Shown here piece after piece: positions 36,679 through 49,569 of a stretch of DNA of 64,000 nucleotides. Each line of letters begins with the position of its first letter. Within the stretch, counting starts at the first letter, position 1. Under the pieces are notes generated by a model that saw only the letters and a list, made by a program, of their open reading frames with translations, made no database searches and had not been told where the DNA came from. Both the position numbers and the translations under genes were made by a program. This DNA is from Hemileia vastatrix (Eukaryota; Basidiomycota; Pucciniomycetes; Pucciniales; Zaghouaniaceae): assembly GCA_030280995.1 (NCBI GenBank), contig JASXTE010000002.1, positions 27,191,683 through 27,255,682 of the forward strand, given 5' to 3'.

Positions 36679-37958
36679 TGTCAGCCAGGCTATACCAGGA
36701 GCCCAGTAAATTGTATTTTAATCTATTGGATCTTAATGAGGGCAAAAAATTATACATTTTATGTATATAAATTAATATTATATTGCATAATAAAATTATA
36801 TAACTATTGTATTATAATATAACTAAAAAAAGGGTTATATTAAATTTATTATTAAATAAATTATAAATACAACTAAGACTCATTAAATACTTTATATTCT
36901 TTAAAAATTTGGCGCATTTTTCATGTATTTAATACTTATAAATTATTAATTAATTTATTAAATATATTATAGTTAAAAAATCAAAATATTAACTTATAAT
37001 ATAATTAAATAAATAAATTAAATTAAAGTATTAAAATAAAACTTTTATATCATATGAATTATGAATATTGAGCGCTTTTTTGACTCATAATTATTTCATT
37101 AAGGTATTAAATTAGTCAAAACATTTTATTTAATTAATTACTAATGTTGTATTCTAAAATTTAGTAATAATATTAAATTAATAAATTGTTTTAACCTAAT
37201 TTAATTCTTACACTAATAAAATGGGTTATATTAATTAGTATCTTATGTTTCAGACTTAATTAATTAATTACACTAATTATTTTATTAAAATAGTTTAATT
37301 TTTATGTCTCACTCAAAATGGGCTATTATCAAACGTGTTATAAATTGAATTAGTTAATACTTCAAGTGTTTCCATCTTATTTAATTACACACTTATTTTA
37401 AGGATTTTTTTGGGGTTAAATTGGTGGATTCTTTGGGCTATTACTTATTTTTTAATTAATTGTTTTATATTTCTCCCTTACAGATTTGGTACACTTAATT
37501 TTAACTATTAATTATTTCTTATCTTATTTTTTATAGGATATAATTTCTTGTGGCACTTCAGAGGACCCCTCGCCTATATAAGGGCCTTGGGAAACCTCCT
37601 GTAGCTCTATCACCTACTATACAATCAAACTTAAACATATTTTTTAAATATACTATGTTTATTATTATTTTTATTAGTATTTCAATTCTAATTTAAATTT
37701 TATATAACTAACTACAGGTTGCATTAAGTCTAATAGTAATAATAGTGTTTTCTGCGCAGAGAAAATAATACTTACTTTAAATGAATATATTATAATTTAA
37801 TAAGCCTCACCATTGTGTCAAATCCCAAGAAAACTCGTCGCCTCTCTCTATCTCAGAATAATAATCTTTTTATTATTTTTCTTTTATTTCTTTATCTATT
37901 ATTATGTTCTTCCTATTTTCACTCTCTTCTTCTCCCTCTTCTAGACAACGGGCCCACA
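36679..37958 (+). repeat. 5' LTR of element A
   Basis: A TATATAA box at 37575-37581 lies about 380 bp before the LTR end. The matching box in the other LTR is at 54390-54396. Confidence 0.95.
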
Positions 37959-38691
37959 CTTGAGAGCCTTTCCAAACGACGACGCAATACCAATACTTGC
38001 GATGAATGACATAACCACGGACCACCCAACCAAAAAAGTAAACTTTTGCTGTGACCGTGTTTTGAACTTGGGTTCAATCTATTAGGTTTATATTAAATTA
38101 ATTCATATATTATTTTGAAGTGATTCTATGATCACTATAGTAAGTTAACCTTTGCACCTCTCACTCATATTATTATATTTTTACTGCAATAACAGTATTT
38201 GTGGCTTAATTGCTGATTCACTGAGTGTAAGTGTTTATTATTTTTTAATTTTTTCCCCTAGTTGACCATAATAGAGTAAAACTCTTAGTCCTAGAAGACA
38301 ATTAATATTTAATAAATTATTAAATTAATTTTATTATTATTTTTTGTATATTGGTTGACCATAATAGTACTCAGTACTTAGTCCCAATTTTACCATTATA
38401 TTAATTTTTGGTATTAATTATTTTGGTTGACTTATTAAACCTTTATTGGTTGGTCCCATTTTAATTACTTTTAATTTTTAATAAATAATTGTAATTACAT
38501 TTATTTGTATTACATTTTTGTTAATTAATTGATTTTTTGATAAAAATTAATTTTTTTTTGTTAAAATTCAATAAATTATATTTTTAAATAACAATTTGAA
38601 TCATTAAAAAATTTTTGATTCTATTTTAACAGTTTAAATGTCCAATAGTTTGGCTAGCAGCATGGATAACTTACATGTGGATGAGATTTAA
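37959..38691 (+). other. Leader of element A
   Basis: A primer-site-like CCTTTCC lies close to the LTR end. Three GTTGAC...(A)GTCC repeats begin near 38261, 38353 and 38424. They are related to the ten copies in the leader of element B. Confidence 0.5.
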
Positions 38692-40878
38692 GTGAATAAT
38701 GACACTGAATCTGTAGGTTCTTCTAAATTAACTTACAGAAATTATTCAGCTGACAAAAAACCTTCAGGATGTGGAAATGGCAAGAGAAGTAGAAAACCCC
38801 CCTCACCAAACACCTCTGAAAGAAGTAAAACCTCTAATAAATCAGGACAATCAACTCAAAGGTATAAAAATAAAAAAGATACCTCTAACCCAACAAGTAA
38901 ACAATCTGTCCAGTCACATCAAAGAACTGAAGGCAGAAAGCATGAAGTAAAAGGCAAGGGTAGACACACTCTGGCAGCAGATGCAGGAATTGTTAAATCC
39001 CAAACAGGCTCAAACTCCTCATTTCCCAGCCTCTCAGCCTCAGCCTCAACCTCAGCCCAATCAGGTACCAAGCTCCTTCACGCAAAATCAAAGCACTCTG
39101 CAAGTGGAACAGTGGAAATGGGATTACTTGATGAGCCATTACTTGAAGAATGTTCAGCAACCAGCTCAACTCCCTGGCCCATCCAGGATACCAAACTACC
39201 ATCCATCTCCTCAGCCCCATCCTTATCAGGGAGGCAGAAAAAAGAAGGCACAGGGGAAGTTTCCTCCCTTACCATTGTGAGTAATTTGTTTGATAAAGAT
39301 GTTGGTATGTACAATAACAAAACTTCATCAGGTAATATTGTGGATTCTGGTGAAAGAACAGTTAAAACCTTAAAGAGACAACTTCCTTTAATAAGTAGCC
39401 CCAATGATTTAATTAGAACATTATCATTTGATGAACCTTTACATTTGACTTCTACTTCTTTAATTATTCCTTCTCTTGAAATTAAGAATGATTCTGTTTC
39501 CCCTGAAGTCTATACCTTAATTGAGAAAACTTCTGAAGGAATATTGAAAGATACCCATTATTTTAATGTTGTAAAAGACAAACATTTGAGAGATGTGTTA
39601 ATACATGAGAGTGATAGATTAAATAATTTGCACTTGCATTGTAAAGTTAGTTCATCTGTACAAGATACAGCTTATTTTTAAAATAAAGGAAACCTTGAAT
39701 ATTGTTCTTAGCCAACAAAAACAAATAAGGAGTGAACATAGATGTATCTCAGATAAGAATATCAATCTGCATAAAACCTTGTGTGAATTGAAACCACTTA
39801 TTGAGGAAAATTATTCATTAAAAAGTGAAATAAAATCTCTACAAAATGAGTTTAAAAATCTAAAAAATGATTTCCATGCACTGAGTGCCAAACACACAGT
39901 TTCTGAGGACAGAAATGTTTTATCTCTTGCAAAAGTAAATCACCAGATGTCTGAAATTCCAAGGATAAGAAACTATGTGTCTGACCAGCAGGAAAAATTT
40001 TCTACCTTAACCAAATAATTATGGTATAAATGAGAATGCTGCTCATAAGCTGCATAAAAATAAAGAAAAAGAACCTGAACAGAGTTCCTCCTTTCTTCCT
40101 CATATTTCAGCCATTAAGCAAACTGACAATGAGCCTGTAAAATTATTTGCTACTAGCAAAAACTCTTGTGATGGTCATGTACCAGCTGTTACTATAAATA
40201 ATGAAATTTCTGAACACCTGTCTAAACTTCAGGAATTATTAATGATAAAAAATTCTAACCAAAAAATGGACCATCCTGGTAGTCAGAAAGTTTGGCCTAA
40301 ATTGGACCAATATCCTACCTTTGATGGTGACTCTTCTTCTGATTGGAAACACTTTATCCAAAGAATTGATAATTTAAAGAGATCTTATCAACTAACTTAT
40401 GAGGAATTTGTTTCTAAGCTAATTTCTTTATTTTCCAATGTAGCCTTTATGTGGTATGAATCTGTTCTTTTAGATAACAATCATTATACATGGAATGATT
40501 GGAAATCCTTGATTGAGAATCAGTTTGGTGGTTCAAAATTCAGGTTAGCTCAGCAAAGACTGTATGAGAATACTAGATATGTATCCTCCTCTGTTGAAAA
40601 ACCCATTCTTTTTCTTATGAAAGTAACAAAAATCCTGAGAGAAATTGATCCAAAGATGGATTATGATATTTGGAGAGATAAAATCTTGTATAAATTACCA
40701 AATTCTCTTAGAGATTTGATTGTAGCTAGAACTGAGCATGTAAGGGAAAATTCTTCTTTTATTATTATCTGTAATGAGGTACTACTCAACTATAGATATG
40801 AAACAAAAAACTACCTTGGTAAATCTTATAATGATCAAAATAAACCCTCTACAAAGCCCCAAGAAAAATCTGGTAAAC
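38692..40878 (+). pseudogene. Element A Gag, N-terminal and central part, cut by element B
   Basis: Frame a is open at 38692-39681 and ends with a stop. A coiled-coil-like segment follows (39695-40018), and the gag domain is at 40242-40878 (WPKLDQYPTFDGDSSSDW, FGGSKFRLAQQRLYE, IWRDKILYKLP). A second, +1-shifted frame at about 38870-39280 encodes QQVNNLSSHIKEL, a VEQWKWDYLMSHY motif and HPYQGGRKKK. It has one internal TAA near 38947 and lacks the ATG found in element B. The reading KSGK at the cut joins exactly to PSATVAPKK at 49574 once element B and one TAAAC copy are removed. Confidence 0.8.
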
Positions 40879-41655
40879 TGTCAGCCAGGCTACTAGACTT
40901 ACCCAGTGAAATAATTAATTATTTACTGGATGAAGCCGCACCTTATCATTTTAATTATTTAATTATAAATTAGTTACATTAAAATTACTTATAATAAATT
41001 AACTAATTACAGAATGATAAAATTAAATGAATAATTAAAATTAAATATAAAATTGTCCCTTATTTTTTTTCTCTAACACCGTGCTCATTTGACAGGTTGG
41101 AAGAAATAAAGATTTATATTAAAAAATAGATTTTAAATTAAAATAAGATTTTAATATTCAAATAATATTAAATATATACAAAAATTCAAATTTCTTATTT
41201 AGAATTGACTTCTACAGTAAATATTAAATAAATTGATGTATTTCTGACATACTCTGTAAATACATCTTTTTGACGCCTTCTTTTTAGAACAACTTTATTA
41301 TTTAAAATTCTCCTTCTGGAATATTTTTTTTCTCTCTCTCTCATACTACTGTTTTCAGAATTTGATTGCCGTGCTTTGTCCCTCCTTTCGTTGTTTTTTA
41401 TTCATTCCTTTACTACATTATTTTTTTACAATTACAAACATCAAACTTATTCTTATATTCTATAACATTAGTATTTACATTAATGTAACTCTGATCTATA
41501 AATTATATCAATATTTCAAATCTACCTCTTTTATTTGAGTAATTAAATCACTTATATTAAGAAATATGTACCAAATTGTTGAGAATCGATTTTAACCCTT
41601 AAAATCCTCTTAAAACTTCATACCAAATCTTCTAGACCAAAAGCGTACCTTGACA
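40879..41655 (+). repeat. 5' LTR of element B, TATA box deleted
   Basis: It is identical in layout to 48770-49569 but lacks the 23 bp around 41388 that in the 3' LTR contain TATATAA (49284-49290). Confidence 0.95.
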
Positions 41656-42712
41656 ATTAGGAACCTTTCCGAAATATCGACAGCGCAACGTTAATTGAGG
41701 CGTAATCAAAGGGACCATTGGTGTACAAGTACCTGTAAAGAATGAGAGAGGCGAGAAAACGACGAACGTCATAAGTCACGTGACAAAAGTTTTTGCTGCA
41801 AACGGGAATCGAACCGTGCTCCAAAACTTTGGTTCATATACTGACTAAATGTCGTATATATTGTGGTAATTATTGATATTACTATTTGTGGGTTACTCTT
41901 CCCTCTTCTTTTGCTATGTATTTCCTTTTACTCAGCACTCTGTAAGTGGAATTAATTTGCTCATATTACAGGGGGAGGTGTCTGGTAATTTGGAATTTAT
42001 TTTATTATTATATTTTTTTTTCATGGTTGACCATAATAGAGAAATAAGTGTTCTTAGTCCCAGAAGTAATAAAATAATTGTATTTTAATATTAATTATTA
42101 TAATTTTTCAGTTGACATTTGTCCTGATTAATTTAAATTTTAATTTTTCCAGTTGACAAATTGTCCTGACAATAATATTTTTTTTATTAATATATAATTA
42201 ATATTTAATTACTTCAGTTGACTTTGAGTCCTGGTAATTCAATAAATATTTTAATTAATAAAACTCACATTTAATTATTTCAGTTGACATTAAGTCCTGG
42301 TAATTAAGTGATCAAGCTTAATAAAATTTTAAAATAAAAATTTATATTTAATTACTTCAGTTGACATTAAGTCCTGGTAGTTAAGTTATCAGTTTAATAA
42401 AATTTTGATAAAGTTTCATATTTGATTACTTCAGTTGACAATAAGTCCTGGTAATAAATTAGTTGATTTAAATCCTGAAAATAAATAATTAAAAATTATT
42501 AATAAAAATTCTAATTTATTTCTACAGTTGATTATATTATAATCCTGGTTTTAAATTTTTTTTTATTAATAAATTAATTTTATTTAAGTTGATTTTTATC
42601 CTGAAAAAAGATTTTTTTTATTATTTATTTTATTTTATTTTTATATAAAAAATCAAAAATCAAAACTAATTAATCTTATTGTCTCTTTTCTTCATTTCAG
42701 TAGAATCTTAAA
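41656..42712 (+). repeat. Leader of element B with about ten GTTGAC...GTCCTG repeats
   Basis: Units resembling CAGTTGACATTAAGTCCTGG begin near 42024, 42109, 42149, 42215, 42281, 42358, 42432, 42461, 42525 and 42586, at irregular spacings of about 30-85 bp with A+T-rich spacers. The middle copies are the best preserved. They lie wholly upstream of the gag start. Confidence 0.75.
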
Positions 42713-43540
42713 ATGACTGACCAAAGTGGTTCTGCTGCACGTGAAGAAGAACTAGACTTAATTGATTATGATGAGCCTACTTCTGTAAGTTCTCCTTTAA
42801 CAAGAAGAATTTCTCAAACTAATAAATCCTTGCCCCAAACAGGATGTAGAGATGGAAGAAGTAGAAATCCTAGTGGACACAACTCAGGATCAGAAGCCTA
42901 TGATAAACCCACCAGAATAGCTTCCAAAAGGCTTCAGGATAAAAAAGATGCCAATGTCTCAGCAGGTAAAGAATCTGTCTACTCACATAAAGGAGTTAAG
43001 GACAGAAAGCTTGAGACTAAAGGTAAGGGTAGATGCTTTGGAAGAAAAGGTGAGAAGAAAAAATACTTTTCTCCAAGAGAAGAAGAAATCTCTTCCTCCC
43101 AGGGATCAACACCAATTGGCTCCCCAGTCCCAAGAGAAGGTGAAAGTGTCCAAGTGGCAGTGGGACTGGCTAAACACTCAGTGGGACTACCTGGCTCAAA
43201 AACAGCATCAGTTACCTCAGGCAGGTCCATCAAGGCCCAACCAGGTCAACCCCACTCCTCCCCATCCTTATCAAGGAGGCAAAAGAAGGAGAAAGCCCAA
43301 TATGGTGATACACAGCAAACCCTGGTACGTCCCTCTATTGATTCTCAAGTGCCTTTTATTGTGGCTGACTCTGTTCCTTCAGGTAAATATGGAAGGGAGG
43401 ATGAAACCTTGAGACCTATAGAGGCTGGGAGTAGTAGACAAATCACTCATGTATCTAATCCTTTACTTTTAATTGCTACCTCAATGATTAATCCTGATAT
43501 GGCTGTGATTGATGAAACTCTTGACCCTGAGCTCTATTAG
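42713..43540 (+). CDS. Element B gag N-terminal region, with an overprinted second frame at 42948-43412
   Basis: Frame a starts at ATG 42713 (MTDQSGSAAREEELDLIDYD), 275 codons, basic and Ser-rich after an acidic start. Frame b, shifted +1, begins at ATG 42948 after an upstream TAG and encodes 154 residues. It has a coiled-coil-like VKNLSTHIKELRTESLRLK, a VSKWQWDWLNTQW motif and HPYQGGKRRRK. Compared with element A, frame b shows mostly conservative changes (N/K, S/T, K/R, M/L, A/V) while frame a in the same bases shows radical ones. Frame b therefore looks like the selected protein in this stretch. Both frames resume similarity to element A downstream in frame a (TSMINPDM...DPELY). Confidence 0.6.
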   Translation: MTDQSGSAAREEELDLIDYDEPTSVSSPLTRRISQTNKSLPQTGCRDGRSRNPSGHNSGSEAYDKPTRIASKRLQDKKDANVSAGKESVYSHKGVKDRKLETKGKGRCFGRKGEKKKYFSPREEEISSSQGSTPIGSPVPREGESVQVAVGLAKHSVGLPGSKTASVTSGRSIKAQPGQPHSSPSLSRRQKKEKAQYGDTQQTLVRPSIDSQVPFIVADSVPSGKYGREDETLRPIEAGSSRQITHVSNPLLLIATSMINPDMAVIDETLDPELY

Positions 43541-43609
43541 AATCTGGAAAGCTACTCAGTTTCCTTATTTAGAAACACTCCAGATGTAGCAAGAATTAAT
43601 GATGAGCAC

Positions 43610-45190
43610 TTGAGAGATATTATTTCCAAGCAAAATCATATAATGAACAATATGCAATTGACTCAGAGATATAATAGTTTGTTAACTGATCAGGGTTATC
43701 AAGCATTAAGAAGTGAATCACAGAGAGTCTCTGATGAATTGTCTCATTACAAAGCAACCCATGAAAAGAAAGTTGCTTTATGGCAAAATATAAAAAATGA
43801 TTTGTCTAAACTAAAAGATACTGTATCTTCCTGTTGCCAGGAGGTAGAGATAGATAAGATAAATATGAAAAGATTGAATGACCATTTTTCATCTTTTCAA
43901 AATAAAAATCAATTATCTTTTGCAACTATCAATGAGAGTTTATCTAGTCTTCCAAGAATGAAAACAAGACTAAAAACCATTGAAGAAAAATTGAACTCAT
44001 TGTTAAATGACCAAAAATATTCTGACATTTCTGTGAAGGAACATATAGTGCAGGATGCTCAAATAGTACCTGTGGCTAGTTCATCTAAAGTAAAAATAGC
44101 TCCAGAAATACCTGTTGATAACACTGAGTTTCCATCAAAGACTGATGATGCACCAGGATCTGCAACAGAAGGATTAAACAATGAGATTTCAGCACAATTA
44201 GATAAATTACATCTGCTTCTTACTCAGAAACAAGCTAGTACTAAGGAGACTCCTTCAAATCAAAAGAATTGGCCAAACCTTGACCAGTACCCAACATTTG
44301 ATGGTGATTCTTCCTCTGATAGGCAACAATTTATTTGCAGAATTGATAACTTAAAAAATTCTTACAAACTCCCAGATGAAGAAATTGTGTCCAAGTTAAT
44401 TTCTTTGTTCACTAATGTTGCCCTGATGTGGTATGAATCTGTTCTCCTGGATGGGAATGACTACTAATGGGAGGATTGGAAGAAATTAATTAAAGCAAAA
44501 TTTGGTGGCTCCAAGTTCAGAATGGCTCAACAAAGGCAGTATGAGGAAACTAGATATAGCTCTTCTACTGATAAATCTATTGAGTTTTTAATGAAACTTG
44601 TGAAAATCTTAAGGGCAATGGACCCAAATATGGAGTTTTATTTATGGAAGGACAGGATTCTCTATAAATTACCAATGTCTCTGAGAGAATTGATAGTGGC
44701 TAGGACTGAGTTCTCCAAAGAGCCCTCTTCTTTCATTAATACTTGCAATGAGATACTTCTAAACAATAAGTATGATGCCAGAAGATTCATTCCTAGGACC
44801 CCTTTGGAGAAACCCTCCACTTACCAACAGAAACCTCTGGAAAAGGTTGGTAAACCTTCTGCCCCTGTTGCACCAAAGAAGTATGCAAAAAACACTTGCT
44901 TCAAGTGCAACAGGCCTTGGCAGAAAAGCCATGTTTGTGACAAGAAGATAAATCTTGTAGAACAAACAGAGGAGCATGCTGATGACACAGTGGTACTGGA
45001 TGATACATCAAGTGATTGTGCCAGCAATATTTCATATGAATCTCAACAAGAAATCTTGATTCTGGAAGAGGATATTCATTATTTAAATACTATTGACATT
45101 GATAATAATGATTTATCTACAGTTGAAGATGCTGAGATCATAAGGAACATTGAGGATAGCTCAATGATTATTCCCCTCTTAAGGCACCAG
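43610..45190 (+). pseudogene. Element B Gag, main part
   Basis: One frame runs from 43610 to a frame change near 45175, broken by TAA 44465-44467 (GNDY, stop, WEDWKKL). It has an N-terminal coiled-coil stretch and the gag domain (WPNLDQYPTFDGDSSSD, FGGSKFRMAQQRQYEE). The chromovirus knuckle CFKCNRPWQKSHVC is near 44899-44940, followed by an acidic linker before protease. Confidence 0.8.
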
Positions 45191-45192
45191 TC

Positions 45193-48100
45193 TTGATCAA
45201 TGGAACCAGCATTGAAGTTATTCTGGATTCTGGAGCTGGAGGAAGTGTAGTATCTGGAAGAGCACTTGCTTCAGTAGATCAAGACGATAAATCTAAACTG
45301 ATGCCTATCATTTCTGAGATTTGGAAAGGGTATGGCTCTGTTTTGTCCCCCATTGGGAAATACAAAGCCACAGTGTTTTTTAAATATAACCATGGTTTTG
45401 TAAGAGCTATTTGTGATTTTGTTGTCATGAAAAATGATAACTTGAGCAATTGGTTTATTGTAGGGAATGATATTTTAACCAAGTATGGCATAAAATTGGA
45501 TCCTTCAAACCAATGTTTCACAATGGGGATGAATGGGAAGAGAAAATTTAAGATTTCCTCCCCTAAAAAATTAGTAAAACCAGAATTGAACACATGTAAT
45601 TCTGTGGTTCAATATAAAGGAAGATCTAAAAAGGAAATGCATGCCCTTATGTCTGAAATTGACAATGCTTCTTTTGGAGAACAACTTTCTGGTGAGGATA
45701 AAGATTCCATCATTAACTTGATAAAATCTTTTCCTATGGCCTTTGCTCATGGGTCACATGAACTGGGATTAGTTAAAGAGGAAATGAAACTTTATTTTCT
45801 TGCCCATTAGCTGATATACCACCTAGTTTAAAGAGGAAGCCTTATCCTGCTTCTCCCACAAAGAGAAAAGATATTGAAGACAATATCTCTACCCTTTTAA
45901 AAATGAATATTATTGAAAAGGTAGTTGAAACACCTAAATATTGTGTTATCACACCTGTCCTAATTTCTTATGAGAAAGATAAAGCCAGGTTATGTGGTGA
46001 TTATAGAGCACTAAACACTTATACTGTTGATGATATCTACCCTTTACCTAGAAACAGCTATATACATGCTACTTTACAGGGTGCTAAATATATCAGCTGT
46101 TTGGATGGTAATAAAGGATATCACCAGGTACCTGTTGAGAAAAATTCTCAGAACTTTCTGATGATTGCCACTCATATGGGTATTTATAAGTATATTAGGA
46201 TGCCATTTGGCCCTAAAAATGCCCCTTCAGTTTTCTAAAAAGTCATGGATTACACATTCCATCAAGAGATAATTGAAGGATGGGTGATGGTTTATATTGA
46301 TGATATCATTATATTCTCAAAAACATTTGAGGACCATCTTAAAAACCTGTGTAAAGTATTCCAGAAAATGGATGAAATAAATATGGCACTTGCTTTGAAG
46401 AAATGTAAATTTGGTTTCCATTCTTTAAAAGTTCTTGGTCATGTTATTTCAGGCTTACAGATATGTGTTGACCATAACAAAGTGGCAGCCGTACAACAGG
46501 TGAAGGCTCCTACAGCAGTGAGAGAGCTCCAAAGTTTTTTGGGAATGTGTGGATACTATAGGCAGTATATTAAAAATTACCAAGTCATAGCTTTACCCCT
46601 TACCCAATTAACTAGAAAGGATGTTGCTTTTGTCTGGAATAGTGAAAGACAAAGAGCCTTTGACACTATGAAACACTGTTTGATGTCAGAACCAATTCTT
46701 TCTTTACCTGACTTTAATCAACAATTTGTTTTGTACACTGATGCCAGTTTCATTGGTCTTGGTGCTGCCCTCCATCAAAAATAAGTGATAAATGATAAAG
46801 TTTCAGAAGTAGTAATTTGTTATATTTCAAGAACCTTGAGAAATAGTGAATTGAAATATGGTGCTACTAAATTAGAGTGTTTAGCTGTAGTATGGGCTCT
46901 AGAAAAGCTTCATTATTACCTAGATGACCAGAAATTCGAACTTGTCACTGACTGCAGTGCAGTTAAATCCCTTTTGAACTTGAAAACACCTAAACGACAT
47001 ATGTTCAGATGGCAGATGGCTGTTCAAGAGTACAGAGGGAGAATGACAATTATTCATAGGGCTGGTATTGTTCACTCAAATGTGGATATGTTATCTAGGT
47101 TACCTTTGCCAAATAATGACTCTAATCCTGCATATGATCCTGAGGACTAAATTATTCATATACATGGGATATATGTGGTTGATATGGAGGAAGAGCTAAT
47201 ACAGCTTATTCTGGAATCATATGATAAGGATACTGACTTGAAAAAGTTATGCACCATATTAAATGATCCAAAGAATGCTTCAATACAAGCATTAATTAAA
47301 ACCCTTCCACCAAAGTACCAAAAAGATTTGGAAAAAGGTAAATTTTCAATTGATGAAGGATATCTATATTATAGAAGAAAGTTGAGTAATGTTATTGCTA
47401 TTCCTCCTTCTATGAAAGAAATCATCTTGAAAATTTGTCATGATGACATATTAGCTGGACATTTTGATCTTGACAAAACAATGATCAGAATTAAGAACAC
47501 TGCTTGGTGGGCTAATATGTCTGAAGACAAAAAATTATATGTTGAATCTTGTGATTCTTGCCAAAAATCAAAAAGATTAACTGGTAAAAGAGCAGTATTA
47601 ATGCAACATATTGAACCTCCTGATGCTCCATGGCAAATAATAAACATGGATTTTGTAACAGGATTACCTATTGCTGGTAAAGACAGTTATAACTCTTGTT
47701 GGGTTATTGTGGACAGATTCACAAAAATGTGTAAATTTATCCCTACCCACAAGGATGTTTCCACTAAAGAATTAGCTTTCTTATGGTGGTCTCATATGTT
47801 TAATACTGCAGGTTTTCCTAAAGCCATAATCTCTGACAGAGACCCTAAATTTACTTCTGAATTTTGGATGTCTCTGATGGATGTTTGTGGTTGTGATCTG
47901 AAACTTTCTACTGCCCATCACCCTCAGACTGATGGTTTAGCTGAAAAAATGATTCAGACTTTAGAGGACATGATAAGAAGATATTGTGCCTTTGGCCTTG
48001 AGTATAAAGATAATGACAGATTCACTCATGATTGGGTTACCTTACTTCCTGGGTTAGAATTTGCTTATAATAGCACTGTTCATTCTGTTACTCAAAAAAA

Positions 48101-48735
48101 GCCTTTTGAGCTCTGGCTTGGATATGTTCCAAATACTCCTGCCCAAATTCTCAATAACAAAATACCTAAATTGGATATACATCTTGGTGTAAAATCTTTT
48201 CTTCAAATGCAACAAATATGTAGAAATCATGCTCAAAAATGTATTGAAAAATCATTTGAATATGAGAAGAAAAGATGGGACAAATCCCATAAAGAATACA
48301 CTTGTAAAAAGGGTGATGAAGTGTTAATTTCTACAGTCCACTTCAACTTACAAGGTAATAACAAATTGAAAGATCCATTTGTTGGTCCATTTGTTGTCAG
48401 AAGAATGATTGGAGATAATGCAGTTGAAGTTATTCTGTATTCCCCATATGACAGAAAACATCCTGTTTTTCCAATATCTCTTTTGAAACCTTACACATCC
48501 AATAGTGATTTATTTCCAAAAAGGAGGGGTAGACCAAAGAAAACCCCAAATGAAATCACTGAAACAGCAGAAATTGAAAAAAATTCTAAATTACAGAATA
48601 GTCACTGCTGAAAAAGGTACAGAATACTTATTGAGATTCAAGAATAAATCATCTGAATATAATTCTTGGATACCTGGGAAGGAGATATCTAATCTTCCTA
48701 CTCTACTAAAAAAGTATAAAAAGAAAAAATCATAG
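45193..48735 (+). pseudogene. Element B Pol with chromodomain, broken
   Basis: Protease ILDSGAGGS is near 45222. The RT segment 45830-46500 has LDGNKGYHQ and YIDD. RNase H spans 46730-47110 (LYTDASFIGLG, ELVTDCSAV, NVDMLSR). Integrase has C...C near 47548, NMDFVTG, SDRDPKF and TDGLAEKM; the Glu is kept. The final chromodomain reads TEYLLRFKNK and YNSWIPG to TAG 48733. Stops or shifts lie near 45180, 45800, 46236 (TAA), 46782 (TAA), 47148 (TAA) and 48590. The integrase part, 47175-48611, is one long open stretch of 478 codons. Order and residues match element G. Confidence 0.88.
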
Positions 48736-48757
48736 AATTTTTTTATTGTTTTTTTTT

Positions 48758-48769
48758 AGAGTGAGGGAG
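48758..48769 (+). promoter_or_regulatory. Polypurine tract of element B
   Basis: AGAGTGAGGGAG lies directly before the 3' LTR, preceded by a T run. Element A has the same arrangement. Confidence 0.75.
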
Positions 48770-49569
48770 TGTCAGCCAGGCTACTAGACTTACCCAGTGA
48801 AATAATTAATTATTTACTGGATGAAGCCGCACCTTATCATTTTAATTATTTAATTATAAATTAGTTACATTAAAATTACTTATAATAAATTAACTAATTA
48901 CAGAATGATAAAATTAAATGAATAATTAAAATTAAATATAAAATTGTCCCTTATATTTTTTCTCTAACACCGTGCTCATTTGACAGGTTGGAAGAAATAA
49001 AGATTTATATTAAAAAATAGATTTTAAATTAAAATAAGATTTTAATATTCAAATAATATTAAATATATACAAAAATTCAAATTTCTTATTTAGAATTGAC
49101 TTCTACAGTAAAAATTAAATAAATTGATGTATTTCTGACATACTCTGTAAATACATCTTTTTGACGCCTTCTTTTTAGAACAACTTTATTATTTGAAAAT
49201 ACTTCTTCTGGAATATTCTTTTTCTCTCTCTATCATACTACTGTTTTCAGAATTTGATTTCCATGCTTTGTCCCTCCTTTGCCTATATAAGGCCTCTCTT
49301 TTGGTTGTTTTTTATTCATTCCTTTACTACATTATTTTATTACAATTACAAGCATCAAACTTATTCTTATATTCTATAGCATTAGTATTTACATTAATTT
49401 AACTCTGATCTATAAATTATATCAATATTTTAAATCTACCTCTTTTATTTGAGTAATTAAATCACTTAGATTAAGAAATACGTACCAAATTGTTGAGAAT
49501 CCATTTTAACCCTTAAAATCCTCTTAAAACTTCATACCAAATCTTCTAGACCAAAAGCGTACCTTGACA
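48770..49569 (+). repeat. 3' LTR of element B
   Basis: 800 bp with an intact TATATAA at 49284-49290. It is followed by the second TAAAC copy, which restores the reading frame of the gag of element A. Confidence 0.95.

Noticed and set aside
41795..41870. A minus-strand GGTTCGATTCC at 41805-41815 looks like a tRNA T-arm / Pol III B box.
   Set aside because: No 5-bp T-stem, anticodon stem or acceptor stem can be drawn around it, and the aligned leader of element A lacks the box. It is more likely a chance match in the leader of element B.
42024..42610. CRISPR-like array in the repeated leader of element B.
   Set aside because: Units are imperfect, spacing is irregular and the context is a eukaryotic retrotransposon leader.
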